A stretch of DNA of 64,000 nt from Campylobacteraceae bacterium (GTDB lineage Bacteria > Campylobacterota > Campylobacteria > Campylobacterales > Campylobacteraceae). The stretch covers positions 124,001 through 188,000 of the forward strand of contig JAISAU010000002.1 in NCBI GenBank assembly GCA_031266555.1, in the 5' to 3' direction. A model generated the notes under the pieces. That model saw only the letters and a list, made by a program, of their open reading frames with translations, was not told where the DNA came from and searched no databases. The position numbers and the translations under genes are program-made. Shown here piece after piece: positions 1-8,869 of the stretch; the first letter of the stretch is position 1, and each line of letters starts with the position of its first letter.

Positions 1-162
1 ACATGTAAGGTTATTTGGAAGCAATCCCAAAATAGCTTTTAAAGTTAAACTTTTGCCGCTCCCGCTTTGTCCGACAATGGCAAGAGAACCATTTAGCGTA
101 AATGAGATGTCCAGTAGCGGTAAATTTCTATCCGTTATTTTTAGATTTAAACATTTTATCAT
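1..162 (-). CDS. ABC transporter ATP-binding protein, N-terminal part
   Basis: The first 54 codons of an ABC ATPase run off the left edge. A Walker A motif, GQSGSGKS, is visible at about residues 31-38 and is followed by LTLKAILGLLP. This resembles the OppD/DppD/NikD class of peptide or nickel importer ATPases, which would energise uptake across the inner membrane. The ATG at 162-160 overlaps the TGA of maf (ATGA), so it is translationally coupled to maf at the end of the alaS operon. The substrate cannot be told from this fragment. Confidence 0.75.
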   Translation of the reverse strand, partial: MIKCLNLKITDRNLPLLDISFTLNGSLAIVGQSGSGKSLTLKAILGLLPNNLTC

Positions 163-713
163 CTTTTAAGCTCCAAAAATGGCAGTAATTTTTCAATACT
201 AAGTCCCATCGCCGTACTCTCAAATCCTTCAACGCTTTTGATATAAGGCTTGCAAAATCCTTCCACCATACAAGCTCCCGCTTTACCAAACCATTCGCCG
301 CTTTTTAAGTACTCATCCATCTTTTGTTCATCAAATTTTTTAAATTCATATCTTGTTGAACTCAAGTCGGTAAGCTCTAAATATTCGCTTTTATAAATCA
401 TACATGTAATGATACTAACATCTTTGCCGCTTTGAAGTTTTAGCATTCTTTTGGCATCTTTTTCATCTTTTGCTTTCAAAAGAATCTCTCCATTTACGCA
501 AACAACGGTATCGGCAACAATAAACGGCATATCAAAAGTATAATTTTTCAAATAAGTATTAAATTTACCTTTCACAATCTCATACACATATTCTTCAGGA
601 TTTTTTGTTTTTACACCGCTCTCATCAAAATCGCATCTGCGAATAATAAATTCAATGCCCGCGTTCGTCAAAATTTTCGCTCTCGTTTGTGAATTAGAAC
701 TAAGCGCTATCAA
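159..713 (-). CDS. maf: Maf-family nucleotide pyrophosphatase
   Basis: 184 residues, normal length for Maf/YhdE-type nucleoside triphosphate pyrophosphatases, which hydrolyse non-canonical or specific dNTP/NTP to the monophosphate in the cytoplasm. The sequence shows the N-terminal phosphate-binding SSNSQTR, the central VADTVV carrying the catalytic aspartate, and the C-terminal GKAGACMVEG block. It sits third in a minus-strand operon after alaS and a small membrane protein. Maf next to alaS is also the Campylobacter jejuni arrangement. The function is solid at family level; the preferred nucleotide cannot be read from the sequence. Confidence 0.93.
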   Translation of the reverse strand: MIALSSNSQTRAKILTNAGIEFIIRRCDFDESGVKTKNPEEYVYEIVKGKFNTYLKNYTFDMPFIVADTVVCVNGEILLKAKDEKDAKRMLKLQSGKDVSIITCMIYKSEYLELTDLSSTRYEFKKFDEQKMDEYLKSGEWFGKAGACMVEGFCKPYIKSVEGFESTAMGLSIEKLLPFLELKR

Positions 714-716
714 ATA

Positions 717-1217
717 TTACCAACCTCTAATGGTATTTCCAAAAAATACGGCTATCAATCCAAAAAACAAAATTATCGGAATAAGATATTTTATTATCAG
801 CACAATATTTTCATGCGTCTCTACCATCATATTTTTTTTGAACGCTTTAAGCGCATTTTTATACTTTATGTATATATAAATCATATTAAGCAGTATAAAA
901 AACCACACTAACTCTTTTACATGCATCATCGCGTTAAAAGCTGGATTACTGCTTCTAAAGTGTAGTCCTATCGCTAGAAAAACGGATACTATCATTATGA
1001 CAAAAAGCGCGATAAGAGCGAATATAAAAAATCTTTTCAATAGTTTTAAATATAACATGTAACGCTCTTCCTCGTCGCTAATCGCCTTTTCAATAGAACC
1101 GTAAAATAAAAAACGAATAGCAAAAAGAGCGCCCAATAACATCGTTACGCCAACTATATGAATGTACATAAATATATCGCCGTAACGTGCAAATACAAAT
1201 AGCGCGAACTCTTTCAA
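717..1217 (-). CDS. four-helix integral membrane protein, possibly CopD/HemJ-like
   Basis: 166 residues with four predicted transmembrane helices (about 15-37, 62-86, 105-120 and 138-160). Histidines lie in or at helix 1 (YIHIVG) and before helix 3 (MMHVKELVWF), with an arginine in RFLFYG. Intramembrane histidines in a small four-helix protein recall HemJ and CopD-domain proteins, so haem or copper binding is possible but not shown. It lies between alaS and maf with 3-nt gaps and so belongs to that operon. I do not recognise a named family. Confidence 0.7.
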   Translation of the reverse strand: MKEFALFVFARYGDIFMYIHIVGVTMLLGALFAIRFLFYGSIEKAISDEEERYMLYLKLLKRFFIFALIALFVIMIVSVFLAIGLHFRSSNPAFNAMMHVKELVWFFILLNMIYIYIKYKNALKAFKKNMMVETHENIVLIIKYLIPIILFFGLIAVFFGNTIRGW

Positions 1218-1220
1218 TTT

Positions 1221-3773
1221 TTAACCTTTCAGAACTTTTTTTGCGTACTCTAAAGCCGCTTTTTTTGCGTCTTCTATTTTAGACGCGTCTTTACCGCCGG
1301 CTTGCGCGAAATCATCTCTTCCGCCCCCACCACCGCCTACGATAAACGCTATATCTTTTATCCAAGCTCCCGCTTTCACGGCGCTATTTTTTGAACCTGC
1401 CGCGATAATCACTCTTCCGTCTTGTTCTTGAAAAAGCAAAATCGCGACCTTATCTTTTTGATTTTTGATTTCGTCAATACGACTTTTTATATCTCCGGCT
1501 TTTAGTTCGTCCACGATAACCTCAACGCCTTCTATTATAGTGCCTTCTAATTTTTTGCCGATATTGGATTCAAGCGAGTTAATCTTGCTTTTAAGCTCTT
1601 TTACATCGTTTTTCAATCTCTCTATGCCGATTATGGCGTCTTTGTTTTTAACCTCTTCTTTTATCTTGCCAAGTTCCTCTCTCCAAGACTTGGCAATGTC
1701 AAATGCGGCTTTGCCGCAAACCGCCTCTATTCTTCTCACACCAGCACTTACGCCGCTCTCTTTTGTTATGAAAAAATTTCCTATTACGCTTGTGTTATCT
1801 ACATGTATACCGCCGCAAAACTCAACGCTCACATCGCCAAACTTTACTACTCGCACATTAGAACCGTATTTTTCGCCAAATAACGCTATAGCGCCGCTTT
1901 TTTTCGCGTCTTCTATATTCATTGTTTTTGTAATATTCGGCATACTGTTTAGTATCGCGTTATTTACAAAATTCTCTATCTGCTCCAACTCTTGCGTACT
2001 TAAAGCTTTCGGATGTGAAAAATCAAATCTAAGTCTTTCGGCTTCCACCAAAGAACCGGCCTGCGCTACATGTGATCCGAGTACGGCTCTTAACGCGCTA
2101 TGCAAAAGATGTGTGGCAGAATGGTGCTTTGTTATCTCAATTCTTTTGTCTCCTACAACAGCTTCAACCTCTTCGCCGCTTTTTAGTATAACGTCGGTCT
2201 TTACATGTATAAGATTTAATTCAAAAAAACGTTGCGTATCTAAAACCAAAGCTTTTCCCGCGAGTTCGCCGCTATCTCCGCATTGTCCGCCGCTTTGCGC
2301 GTAAAACGGAGTAGTATCAAGCAATACCCAACCTACCGTTTTGGCGTCTAATTTCTCAACTCTTTTAAAGTTATCGTCCAAAAGCGCTAAAATTTTAGCT
2401 GTTGTTTTTGTAGTTTCATATCCTACAAATTTATTTACTCCAAAACTATCCAAAAGCTCTTTAAAGTCTCCGTGCACAGCTTTGTCTCCGCTGCCTTTCC
2501 ACGAAGCTTTGGCGCGTTTTTTTTGTTCATTCATAAGTTCGTCAAATCTTTTTATATCGACGCTTATCTCTTTATCTCTTAACATATCTTGCGTTAAATC
2601 CAAAGGAAATCCGAAAGTATCGTATAATTTAAAAGCCGTATCAGCGCTGAACTCTTTTTTCGTTCTTATAAGTTCATCTTCAAAAAGCTCTAATCCTGAA
2701 GCTATCGTAGCGAAAAATCTCTCCTCTTCAAGAAAAATCTGCTGTTTTATCATCTCTTTTTTTTGCACTAAATAGACATAATGTCCGCCCATCAAATCGC
2801 TTAAAATATCTACCAATTTATACATGAAAGGTTTTTTAAGACCCAAAAGATATCCGTGTCTCACAGCCCTTCGCAAAATACGCCTCAATACGTATCCTCT
2901 GCCTTCTTTGTCAAAATTAACTCCTTGCGCGAGTAAAAATGCGACTGAGCGAATATGATCGGCTATAACTCTATAACTGGCGCCGCTTTGGCTTTCATAA
3001 GGTTTGCCGCAAAGTTTCGCCACTCCGTCTATAAGCGGCATAAACAAAGAACTTTCATAATTATTTAACTTGCCCTCTTTTATCGCGGTAACCCTCTCAA
3101 GTCCCATTCCTGTATCAATTGATGGTTTAGGCAGCGGCGTTAGTTTTCCATCCGCTCCTCTTTCGTATTGCATGAAAACAAGATTCCAAATCTCTAAAAA
3201 CCTATCCCCGTCTCCGCCCATACAATCTTCACTACTTTTAAAATGCTCTTCGCCTTGATCTACAAATATCTCGCTGCAAGGTCCGCAAGGTCCCGTATCG
3301 CCCATTTGCCAAAAGTTGTCCTTGTCGCCAAATCGTAAAATTCTATTTTTTGATATATGTTTTGACCATATTTTTTCAGCTTCTTCATCGCTATCATGTA
3401 CGGTCACCCAAAGTTTGTCTTTATCAAATTTTAAAACTTCAGTTACAAATTCCCATGCGTAAGCTATCGCTTCTTCTTTGAAATAATCCCCAAATGAAAA
3501 ATTTCCAAGCATCTCAAAAAATGTGTGATGACGCGCCGTATAACCAACATTGTCAAGGTCGTTATGTTTGCCTCCAGCTCTTATGCAAGTTTGGCAACTT
3601 GCGGCTTTTGGCGGATTTGGCGCTGAGACTTCCCCCGTAAATATACTCTTAAATGGCACCATACCGGCATTTGTAAAAAGCAGCGTCTCATCTTCCGGAA
3701 CTAAAGGCGCGCTTTGGACTACTTTGTGTCCTTTACTCTCAAAAAACCTCAAAAACTCTTCTCTTATGTTCAT
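1221..3773 (-). CDS. alaS: alanyl-tRNA synthetase
   Basis: 850 residues, full length for class II AlaRS, which charges tRNA-Ala in the cytoplasm. Class II motif 1 lies near residues 81-97 ([15 protein letters not shown]). The DTGMGLERV block follows in the aminoacylation domain, and the editing domain carries HxxxH (HSATHLLH, about 549) and CGGIH (about 656), its zinc-binding set. The Gly-rich [15 protein letters not shown] tail is the C-Ala domain that helps tRNA binding. The ATG at 3773 follows an AGGA-containing Shine-Dalgarno. It is the first gene of the operon with a membrane protein, maf and an ABC ATPase, and is divergent from the oxidoreductase gene at 3887. Confidence 0.98.
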   Translation of the reverse strand: MNIREEFLRFFESKGHKVVQSAPLVPEDETLLFTNAGMVPFKSIFTGEVSAPNPPKAASCQTCIRAGGKHNDLDNVGYTARHHTFFEMLGNFSFGDYFKEEAIAYAWEFVTEVLKFDKDKLWVTVHDSDEEAEKIWSKHISKNRILRFGDKDNFWQMGDTGPCGPCSEIFVDQGEEHFKSSEDCMGGDGDRFLEIWNLVFMQYERGADGKLTPLPKPSIDTGMGLERVTAIKEGKLNNYESSLFMPLIDGVAKLCGKPYESQSGASYRVIADHIRSVAFLLAQGVNFDKEGRGYVLRRILRRAVRHGYLLGLKKPFMYKLVDILSDLMGGHYVYLVQKKEMIKQQIFLEEERFFATIASGLELFEDELIRTKKEFSADTAFKLYDTFGFPLDLTQDMLRDKEISVDIKRFDELMNEQKKRAKASWKGSGDKAVHGDFKELLDSFGVNKFVGYETTKTTAKILALLDDNFKRVEKLDAKTVGWVLLDTTPFYAQSGGQCGDSGELAGKALVLDTQRFFELNLIHVKTDVILKSGEEVEAVVGDKRIEITKHHSATHLLHSALRAVLGSHVAQAGSLVEAERLRFDFSHPKALSTQELEQIENFVNNAILNSMPNITKTMNIEDAKKSGAIALFGEKYGSNVRVVKFGDVSVEFCGGIHVDNTSVIGNFFITKESGVSAGVRRIEAVCGKAAFDIAKSWREELGKIKEEVKNKDAIIGIERLKNDVKELKSKINSLESNIGKKLEGTIIEGVEVIVDELKAGDIKSRIDEIKNQKDKVAILLFQEQDGRVIIAAGSKNSAVKAGAWIKDIAFIVGGGGGGRDDFAQAGGKDASKIEDAKKAALEYAKKVLKG

Positions 3774-3886
3774 GTAATCTTTTTCCTAAGTTGTAAAAAA
3801 ATGTTATATTTTATCTAAAAAGAATTAAAATGATTTTATTTGCTTTTCGCTAAAATACCGATTATATAAAATATGCAGGAGAAAAG

Positions 3887-4483
3887 GTGGCAAAAAACAT
3901 TTTAATTATCAATGGACATCCCGATAAAGAGAGCTTAAACTACGCTATTTCAAATGCTTATGAAAGAGGCGCGGAAAAAAGCGGCGCGACGATTGAGAAA
4001 ATAGATATAGGCGAGCTTAATTTTGATTTGAATTTAAAATTCGGCTACAAAAAAAGTATGGAGTTAGAACCTGACCTTCAAGATTCGATAGAAAAAATAA
4101 AACGAGCTAATCATATAGTGTTTATTCATCCGTTATGGTGGGGATCATATCCGGCTATTATGAAAGGGTTTATCGATAGGGTTTTTTTGCCGGATATTGC
4201 GTTTAGCTACGATAAAAACAATAAAAGAGAGATGTTGTTTCGCAATAAAAGTGCTAGAATTATCGTAACTATGGATCAACCGATATGGTATTATAAATTT
4301 ATATGCCGCTCGCCAAGCATAAAACAGTTAAAAACCATCACCCTCGCCTTTTGCGGTATTAAAGCAAAAAATATCAAATCCACGCTTTTTGGGTCTATTT
4401 CAAATTCTACTCAACAAAAGCGTAACATGTGGCTTTCGCATATGGAAAAATTGGGAAGTATTGAAGCTGCGATAAACAAATAG
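3887..4483 (+). CDS. NAD(P)H-dependent flavodoxin-fold oxidoreductase
   Basis: 198 residues. The N-terminal ILIINGHPDKESLN is the FMN/FAD phosphate-binding loop of the NQO1/MdaB/KefF-like flavodoxin-fold reductases. The HPLWWGSYPAIMKGFIDRVF block is the family's flavin-isoalloxazine and quinone-pocket signature. These enzymes reduce quinones or related electrophiles with NAD(P)H in the cytoplasm. The start is a GTG preceded by AGGAG. The gene is monocistronic and ends inside an AT-rich hairpin (4480-4506). The physiological substrate is unknown. Confidence 0.9.
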   Translation: MAKNILIINGHPDKESLNYAISNAYERGAEKSGATIEKIDIGELNFDLNLKFGYKKSMELEPDLQDSIEKIKRANHIVFIHPLWWGSYPAIMKGFIDRVFLPDIAFSYDKNNKREMLFRNKSARIIVTMDQPIWYYKFICRSPSIKQLKTITLAFCGIKAKNIKSTLFGSISNSTQQKRNMWLSHMEKLGSIEAAINK

Positions 4484-4506
4484 AATTAAAAAAATTTTAA
4501 TTCTAT
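4480..4506 (+). terminator. AT-only hairpin spanning the stop codon
   Basis: A 12-bp perfect inverted repeat (arms 4480-4491 and 4495-4506, three-A loop) includes the TAG stop of the oxidoreductase gene. There is no GC clamp, so termination strength is uncertain; it may equally protect the mRNA 3' end. Confidence 0.4.
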
Positions 4507-4568
4507 AAAGATATGATTATGTTTGTATATTTTTATAAAAAACAGTTTTAAAAAGGCGGGGATAGAAA

Positions 4569-5651
4569 ATGGTTGGGGATGTTTTATTTGAAAAACTTAA
4601 AACTTGGGCAGATGAAAACGATATAGACGATTTGCAATATGACCATAAGTTCAAAAGCGAAAGAGGTATTCCGCGAGATAAACAAAAATTTTTATCTCTA
4701 AAGACTGTAAATTTATCCCGCTCGAATATCGTACAAGTGCCAAAAGAGCTTTTCTATCTAAATCTTACAACGTTAAGACTTTCAGACAATCGCATCACTC
4801 AATTACCTCAAGCGATAGGAAATCTTCGCAATCTTCAAGAGCTTGATATGTCAAGTAACGCTCTTTTGGATACCCCTAAAGAACTTTTTGATTTAATAAG
4901 CTTGAAACGTCTTGTACTTAGCGTAAATCAACTTATATATCTACCGCGCGAACTTGAAAATCTTGAAAATCTTGAGCTGCTTGATTTGGACTACAATCAA
5001 TTAAGAGGATTGCCTGAAGAGCTTTTTAAACTAAAAAAATTGAAAAAATTGTCCGTATGGAAAAATCTTGTAAGTGAACTCTCGACCGGTATTGGAGAGC
5101 TTACCGACTTGGAAGAGTTAAATTTAAGAGACAATTACATAGAAAAACTCCCGCGACATGTAGGCGCTTTAAACAATCTGATAAAGTTTGATATGCGAAA
5201 TAATAAACTTACCGAACTGCCAAAAGACATAGCCGGTTTGAAAAGTATAAAAGAGCTTGATTTAAGTAATGATTTGGGGTTTGAGAATATAAATCAGCTA
5301 AAACATCTGCCCTCCGAAATCGGCAGATTAGCAAATTTGGACAAACTAAATTTATGCAACAATAAAATTATGGATTTACCGCGAGAATTCGGCGATTTAG
5401 CAAAACTCACGAGATTAAATCTCTCAAACAATTCCCTTGAAGAACTGCCTGAAAGTTTTGGAAAACTTGAAAGCTTGATGGACTTAGATCTTGGAGTGAA
5501 CGCTCTAAAATCTCTCCCTAAAGAGATAGTAAATTTAAAACTTTTAAGGCTTGACTTATCGCAAAATCCGGATCTTATTTTAACAAATGAGCAGATAGAG
5601 TGGGTAAAAACTATTCAAATAGTTCATCTGGGCGATGGGGAAAATTTTTAA
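4569..5651 (+). CDS. leucine-rich repeat protein, cytoplasmic
   Basis: 360 residues with no signal peptide or transmembrane helix. After about 45 residues the protein is built of some 12 leucine-rich repeats of roughly 23 residues of the type LxxLxLxxNxLxxLPxxI (for example LTTLRLSDNRITQLP and LTRLNLSNNSLEELP). LRR solenoids of this class are protein-interaction surfaces, and no enzymatic domain is attached. AAGGCGGGG precedes the ATG. It lies just upstream of the putative immunity/effector pair, separated by 97 nt with a possible promoter, so any functional link is only positional. A host-directed effector is possible but nothing in the sequence proves export. Confidence 0.85.
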   Translation: MVGDVLFEKLKTWADENDIDDLQYDHKFKSERGIPRDKQKFLSLKTVNLSRSNIVQVPKELFYLNLTTLRLSDNRITQLPQAIGNLRNLQELDMSSNALLDTPKELFDLISLKRLVLSVNQLIYLPRELENLENLELLDLDYNQLRGLPEELFKLKKLKKLSVWKNLVSELSTGIGELTDLEELNLRDNYIEKLPRHVGALNNLIKFDMRNNKLTELPKDIAGLKSIKELDLSNDLGFENINQLKHLPSEIGRLANLDKLNLCNNKIMDLPREFGDLAKLTRLNLSNNSLEELPESFGKLESLMDLDLGVNALKSLPKEIVNLKLLRLDLSQNPDLILTNEQIEWVKTIQIVHLGDGENF

Positions 5652-5748
5652 CCGTTCCGCCTAAGAATTAATTTAACCATAAACACAGTTTTGTTAAAAT
5701 ATAAACTAATTTAAAGATTTTAAACACAAACAAATCAAAAGGCTTTAA

Positions 5749-6399
5749 ATGAAAAAGTCAATAAAAAAATCACTGCTTTTACTTCTTTTGGTATTCATAA
5801 CAATAGGCGTTACTCTGCACATAAAAGAGGAGATTGACAACACCAAAGATCCCTATTTTTTCTTACAACCTCAAGCACCTATAATATCATATCCATTAAA
5901 AATATATCAAAAAGGTGAAAAAATAAACGAATATTTTTGGATAATTCCAAAAAAACCGGAATACTCTATTTTTGGCGAAATACAACAAGATGCGGATTCA
6001 ATCAGACTTAGAATTAGCAAACCGTTGGATCTTGAGACGGATTACTACCCATCCAGAATTTTTACAGATGGTGCAAGAAGTAAAGCCTTAGTTTCCACAA
6101 CCGAAGACGAAGTCTCCATGATACTGAAACTTTACAAAGTAAACACCGATAACTCCGAAGTTTTAGTAATAGATAAAAATATTACTAAAATTTCAGGAAG
6201 TAGCGGCTGGGGTTTAGACGGAATGCTACACTGGGATCACGAATTAGCATATATCCCAAGTTATACTCGCAAAGTTGGACTATCTCACGACTATTTCGGC
6301 AGATACAGAGTTGAGTTTGAAATAATGCAAGATTGGCCCCAATTAAAGATAGAAGGAATAAGTTACTATCTTGATATAGCGGTAGATATTCACAAATAG
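5749..6399 (+). CDS. putative periplasmic immunity protein (DUF5625-like)
   Basis: 216 residues. The N-terminus is positive with a strong hydrophobic stretch (SLLLLLLVFITIGVTL, residues 8-23) but no lipobox cysteine, so the protein is exported or inner-membrane anchored with a periplasmic domain. The rest is beta-rich; the late GRYRVEFEIMQDWPQL followed by a strand resembles, by my recollection, the end of DUF5625-type immunity proteins. AAAGG precedes the ATG and the next gene starts 13 nt downstream, so the two form an operon. A periplasmic inhibitor of the downstream protein is an inference from order, location and pattern; a profile search is needed. Confidence 0.5.
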   Translation: MKKSIKKSLLLLLLVFITIGVTLHIKEEIDNTKDPYFFLQPQAPIISYPLKIYQKGEKINEYFWIIPKKPEYSIFGEIQQDADSIRLRISKPLDLETDYYPSRIFTDGARSKALVSTTEDEVSMILKLYKVNTDNSEVLVIDKNITKISGSSGWGLDGMLHWDHELAYIPSYTRKVGLSHDYFGRYRVEFEIMQDWPQLKIEGISYYLDIAVDIHK

Positions 6400-6412
6400 C
6401 AAAGGAGAAAAC

Positions 6413-7213
6413 ATGGACGAGAATCAAAGATATACTCTTAGTATAAAGGTAGCATTGCCCGGAACCCCGTTAATGAATAAAGACGGCACGCCAGAAGTAG
6501 ATGATAAAACCAATAAGGAAAAAACGTCTCAAGCGGGACACATGTGGTATAGTATCTCCGATGGAGAAAGCTCTAAAAGTTACGGCTTTTCTTCAGTATC
6601 AGGAAAAGCTATGGGTCCTGGCAAAGTGGATACAGATGATGATACAAGATACTATATGCCCTACTATACAAGAACCATAGAGATAACAAAAGAGCAATAT
6701 GATCAGTTAAAAGAGTATGGAAGTTCAGCCGACGAAAAAGAAAATCCCGACCTTAGTTACCGTTATGGTGGATTAATCAATAGTTGCGTTGATTTTACAT
6801 GGAAAGCGTTAAACTCAGCAGGAATTCAACATAGTGAAGATAATAAATTTGAAGGAGATTTGAAACCTGCCAATAATATAGACAATATTAAAAGTATAGT
6901 AGCTCCTTTCCCAAATAGTGAACTAAATAAAGAAAAGAATAACGATAAACCACCAAGAAATATTTGGCAATGGTTATTATCTCAAGAACAAAGCAAGGAG
7001 CTTACTATAGACCAAGCAGGCGTTGTGATGAATATGGATATAAGTTATGAGGAGTTGATGGAGATTGGCGAACATCTAGACCCTGTTAAAGTAGCTGAGT
7101 ATATAAAAGAGGATTTGGATCAGGTAAAGTTAGCTCAAAATGAAAGCGAGAACAAAAAACAAAATGACAATAAAAAAGAGGAAGAAAACAATATACATTA
7201 TCATCATACATGA
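6413..7213 (+). CDS. putative permuted papain/NlpC-like effector
   Basis: 266 residues with no signal peptide, hydrophilic, starting after AAAGGAG. A histidine in AGHMWYSISDG (about residue 43) precedes a cysteine in NSCVDFTWKALNSAGI (about 123). That His-before-Cys order is typical of circularly permuted NlpC/P60 and related papain-like hydrolases, which cut peptidoglycan peptides or lipids. The C-terminus is a charged, Lys/Glu/Asn-rich tail ending HYHHT. Absence of a signal peptide fits delivery by a dedicated secretion system, but no T6SS or T1SS gene is in the window. Toxin function, catalytic residues and partnership with the preceding gene are inferences. Confidence 0.5.
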   Translation: MDENQRYTLSIKVALPGTPLMNKDGTPEVDDKTNKEKTSQAGHMWYSISDGESSKSYGFSSVSGKAMGPGKVDTDDDTRYYMPYYTRTIEITKEQYDQLKEYGSSADEKENPDLSYRYGGLINSCVDFTWKALNSAGIQHSEDNKFEGDLKPANNIDNIKSIVAPFPNSELNKEKNNDKPPRNIWQWLLSQEQSKELTIDQAGVVMNMDISYEELMEIGEHLDPVKVAEYIKEDLDQVKLAQNESENKKQNDNKKEEENNIHYHHT

Positions 7214-7329
7214 TATATAAATAAATCTTTTGCGAGGGCTTGAGAATACAAGTATCGCTGAGTTGGTGAAAATCGGCTAAAAACTTATCATCGCAATTCC
7301 TTACATGTATGTCACATGCAATAAAAAAT

Positions 7330-8607
7330 TTAAACAACCGCTTTATTGGCGTTATTCGCTATATCAAAGATCGCCTCTATCAATCTGTCTATATCGTCTT
7401 TAGTATGAGTAAAGTGCAAAGTTATTCTAATCCAGCCAGGCTTTAGTAGCAAATCGTCATCATCTTTCAATTCCATTAAATCGTGTCCGTAAGGACCTGC
7501 GCAATTACATCCCGCTCTTACTTGTATGCCGTACTTTTCACTTAAAATCTTAGCCGCGTCATACGGATCTATATTTTTGATATTCAAAGAAAATATCGGC
7601 AGCTTCTCTTGCACGTGATTGCAATACAGCTTAACATTTTCCATATTTTGTATGCGAGAACCAAAATAACATTTTAACTCGTTTTCTGTGCCGGATATCC
7701 TCTCCAAGCCTATCTCGTCTCTTAACTCATACGCAAAAGCCGCTTTGATAAATTGTATAATTCCCGGAGTTCCTGCGTCTTCTCTTATCTCAAAACTTTT
7801 ATTATATACTTGCGCTGTTCTTGAGACATACTCAACCGTTCCGCCGCCCGCAAAAGTAGGCACAGTATTGTCAGCGCAAAGTTCTTTTTTAATAATCAAA
7901 ATCCCGGAACTCCCCACGCCGCCTAAAAGCTTATGAGGCGACAGAAAAAGCGCGTCGTAAAAAAGCGCGTCTATATCCATATGAGGCGACGCTGTAGCGC
8001 CATCAAGTGCGACAATGCCACCGTAAGATTTGATAAGCTTATAGATAGCCTTATAATCGCTTAAAATTCCGGTTACATTTGAAGCGACGTTAAAAGAGGC
8101 GATTATTTCGCGCCCTTTATTTTGTTCCAATATTTTCTCCAACGCCTCGATATTTATAACCCCGTTATCGTCAAGCGGAACTCTTTTAAGCTCGCAAAAA
8201 GCTTCTCTAAAACTTACCTCGTTTGAGTGATGTTCATAAGGACCAACCAACGCTAAAGGCAATTTATCCTTACTAATGTCAATCCCCAGCCGCTTTTTTG
8301 TCATAGGCGGAATATAAAGTCCCAGTAGTTCTTGAAATTTTTTAATAGCTCCAGTGCTTCCCGTCCCGCAAGGCAATATATAAAACTCGTCCGTAATTTT
8401 TAAAATCCTGCGCAGGTTATTTCTAGCATTTTCGTAATATTCGTTTGTTTTGAGGGCGTTTGACGAAACTTCCGAATGCGTATTCGCGTAAGTTTTCAAA
8501 ACGTCTAACATCTTATCTTCTATTTTTTTATAAGCAAGTCCCGACGCCGTGTAGTCAAAATAGAGAATATTTTTATCTAAAATAATATTTGAGCGAATCT
8601 CTTGCAC
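7330..8607 (-). CDS. class-V aminotransferase, cysteine-desulfurase-like
   Basis: 425 residues, a fold-type I PLP enzyme of the aminotransferase class V / NifS-SufS superfamily. The PLP lysine lies in LSPHKLLGGVGSSGIL; ALDGATASPHMDIDAL supplies the PLP aspartate. The C-terminal RAGCNCAGPYGHDL resembles the cysteine-bearing loop of desulfurases. The start is GTG, with AAGGA upstream. It stands alone on the minus strand, with no iron-sulfur assembly gene next to it, so sulfur donation versus another cysteine or amino-acid lyase role cannot be decided. Confidence 0.85.
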   Translation of the reverse strand: MQEIRSNIILDKNILYFDYTASGLAYKKIEDKMLDVLKTYANTHSEVSSNALKTNEYYENARNNLRRILKITDEFYILPCGTGSTGAIKKFQELLGLYIPPMTKKRLGIDISKDKLPLALVGPYEHHSNEVSFREAFCELKRVPLDDNGVINIEALEKILEQNKGREIIASFNVASNVTGILSDYKAIYKLIKSYGGIVALDGATASPHMDIDALFYDALFLSPHKLLGGVGSSGILIIKKELCADNTVPTFAGGGTVEYVSRTAQVYNKSFEIREDAGTPGIIQFIKAAFAYELRDEIGLERISGTENELKCYFGSRIQNMENVKLYCNHVQEKLPIFSLNIKNIDPYDAAKILSEKYGIQVRAGCNCAGPYGHDLMELKDDDDLLLKPGWIRITLHFTHTKDDIDRLIEAIFDIANNANKAVV

Positions 8608-8784
8608 CTAAAATCCTTGGGTTTCGTCTGATGAAAAACAAAATTATATCAACAATTAAGAAAAAAATCGCAAACGGCGTAACAAAAAAGATTTTAGAGA
8701 TTTTGCGTCGAAATTATCTATCGCATAAATTTAATTTAGTTATATGTAGCCATAAATAAAGCAAAAATCAGCATTTTTAAGTCT

Positions 8785-8862
8785 TACATGTAGGAAATTA
8801 AACTTCTTACATGTAAAGAATAAAATAAAGGTTATGATTTTAAAGGTTAATTCTTACATGTA
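8785..8862. repeat. three TACATGTA palindromes in 78 bp
   Basis: Copies at 8785-8792, 8808-8815 and 8855-8862, the first two within 31 bp, lie in the 262-nt gap between pepD and the class-V aminotransferase gene. Flanks extend the symmetry toward CTTACATGTAAG. The rest of the gap holds no convincing gene. Confidence 0.8.
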
Positions 8863-8869
8863 ACCTATT

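Noticed and set aside
1465-2304. Long open frames antisense to alaS, and others opposite pit, assT and the AAA gene
   Set aside because: Ser/Phe/Leu-rich shadow frames of the real genes, without starts, ribosome binding sites or domain sense.
7214-7290. Short frame LLRGLENTSIAELVKIG after the effector gene
   Set aside because: Too short and startless to be called a gene or a sure relic of one.
8631-8759. 42-codon Lys-rich ORF (MKNKIISTIKKK ...) in the gap before the class-V aminotransferase
   Set aside because: It has no ribosome binding site and its composition reflects AT-rich DNA; not supported as a gene.
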